From Staphylococcus pragensis (lineage in GTDB: Bacteria; Bacillota; Bacilli; Staphylococcales; Staphylococcaceae): 64,000 bases of DNA. Under the pieces are notes generated by a model. It did no database searches, was not told the DNA's origin, and saw nothing but the letters and a program-made list of their open reading frames with translations. Numbering within the stretch: the first letter of the stretch is position 1; each line of letters opens with the position of its first letter. The stretch lies in assembly GCF_004785665.1 (NCBI RefSeq), contig NZ_SRPJ01000005.1, positions 1 through 64,000 on the forward strand, given 5' to 3'. Shown in pieces: positions 63,218 to 64,000 of this stretch. The translations under genes and the position numbers were made by a program.

Positions 63218-63715
63218 CTACAAAATATATTCAGATTTCAATAATGACATAAAATAGGCATCTTTATATTTACCTTTAGTGTAGAATTGCTCTTTGAGTA
63301 ATCCTTCTGTTTTAAATCCTTGTGACTCGTATATATGAATTGCTTTTTTGTTATCTGTATCAACATATAGATAAATTTTGTGCATGTTTAATATATCGAA
63401 TACATAAACTATCGCTTTTTCGAATGCGAATTTTGCATAACCTTTACCACTGAACTCAGGTTTAATAATTATTTGTATTTCACAATTACGATGGATGTAA
63501 TTAATTTCTACTAATTCAACAATACCTACGATTTGATTTTCATCTTCAACGATAAAACGTCTTTCCGATTCATCTAATAAATGCTTATCAAATAAATACT
63601 GAAGTTCCGTTAAGGATTCATAAGGTTCTTCAAACCAATAAGCCATAATAGAATATTCATTATTTAATTCATGAACAAAAAGTAAATCACTATACTCTAA
63701 TGCTCTTAGTTTCAT
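63218..63715 (-). CDS. speG: Spermidine N-acetyltransferase SpeG
   Basis: The protein has 165 residues of the GNAT fold. Motifs shared with SpeG are YWFEEPYES near residue 27, DKHLLDESERRFIVE near 48, VELVEINYIHRNCEIQIIIKPE near 70, the acetyl-CoA loop GKGYA and KAIHIYESQGF. It acetylates spermidine or spermine to detoxify polyamines. In USA300 S. aureus, speG is carried by ACME and aids skin survival. Here it is in the SCC-proximal region next to an IS remnant. GGGAGTGG precedes the ATG. Confidence 0.9.
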   Translation of the reverse strand: MKLRALEYSDLLFVHELNNEYSIMAYWFEEPYESLTELQYLFDKHLLDESERRFIVEDENQIVGIVELVEINYIHRNCEIQIIIKPEFSGKGYAKFAFEKAIVYVFDILNMHKIYLYVDTDNKKAIHIYESQGFKTEGLLKEQFYTKGKYKDAYFMSLLKSEYIL

Positions 63716-63934
63716 AATTCCACTCCCAAGATTTTCTCATATATGTGCATTATAAATATAAATAACGAATAAGTCATCATTCACTGTGAACACTTTATTT
63801 TAACAATTCATCACATATTAATTCTCATTTTCTTGTTATTCTCGATTTATTACTCTTACTATGAAACCTATAAAATTCTCACATTTGATTGTATTAAGAA
63901 TAAATATATCAATAGTAACAATAAAAAAATAAAT

Positions 63935-63975
63935 AATAAAGCATCCTTCACCGTAAAAGTGAAGGATGCTTTATT
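63935..63975. terminator. Perfect 17-bp bidirectional terminator
   Basis: AATAAAGCATCCTTCAC (63935-63951) pairs exactly with GTGAAGGATGCTTTATT (63959-63975), with an A-rich left and T-rich right flank. It probably separates speG's promoter side from a gene beyond the window. Bases 63716-63934 show no gene. Confidence 0.75.
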
Positions 63976-64000
63976 TTTATTGTAAGTAGTATGATATTCA

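Overview
The window is the replication-origin region of a low-GC Staphylococcus chromosome, most likely a coagulase-negative species; I cannot name the species from sequence alone. The evidence is the conserved block rpmH-rnpA-mnmE-mnmG-rsmG-noc on the minus strand and dnaA-dnaN-yaaA-recF-gyrB-gyrA on the plus strand, followed by nnrD, serS, azlCD, metX, a DUF2232 gene, gdpP-rplI, dnaB, purA, two tRNAs, walRKHIJ and rlmH. All proteins closely resemble staphylococcal orthologues.

Layout. Bases 1-5.6 kb (minus strand): a small membrane protein, a PPP-type phosphoesterase, a three-gene Fbp-like ABC importer and a type I signal peptidase. 6.0-9.3 kb (plus): a YxeA-family protein and a BceAB-type peptide-antibiotic transporter with its small partner (vraD-vraE-vraH-like). 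9.7-18.2 kb: one 2856-residue LPXTG surface protein built from intramolecular-isopeptide domains. 18.3-19.7 kb (minus): a TetR regulator and two DUF3147 membrane proteins behind a perfect 30-bp palindrome. 19.8-25.5 kb: noc to rpmH. 25.5-27.9 kb: bipartite oriC, with DnaA boxes on both sides of dnaA and a DnaA-trio tract. 27.9-35.5 kb: dnaN to gyrA. 36-56.7 kb: core housekeeping genes, a T-box leader on serS, a SAM riboswitch on metX, and a family of long imperfect palindromes in the larger gaps.

rlmH ends in the SCC attachment core at 56646-56668, and a second degenerate copy lies about 100 bp further on. The DNA beyond is accessory and very AT-rich, with AGA and ATA codons common, unlike the CGT-rich core genes. 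It holds one giant gene (transglutaminase-like fold, DUF4011, SF1 helicase, divergent Vsr-like nuclease), a directly abutting three-helix membrane protein, the tail of an IS1182/IS1272-type transposase and a speG spermidine acetyltransferase. The giant gene looks like a single-protein defence factor. Its first 35 codons are in a different frame from the rest, joined at an A_AAA_AAA heptamer placed exactly for -1 slippage. No ccr genes or full cassette end lie inside the window.

Possible joint functions: the left arm concerns the cell envelope (uptake, secretion, peptide-antibiotic detoxification, adhesion); the centre covers replication initiation, topology and tRNA modification; walRKHIJ controls wall metabolism; and the right end is a variable island at the SCC site. 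Several ORF starts were moved to internal codons where a Shine-Dalgarno sequence or family alignment decides the start.
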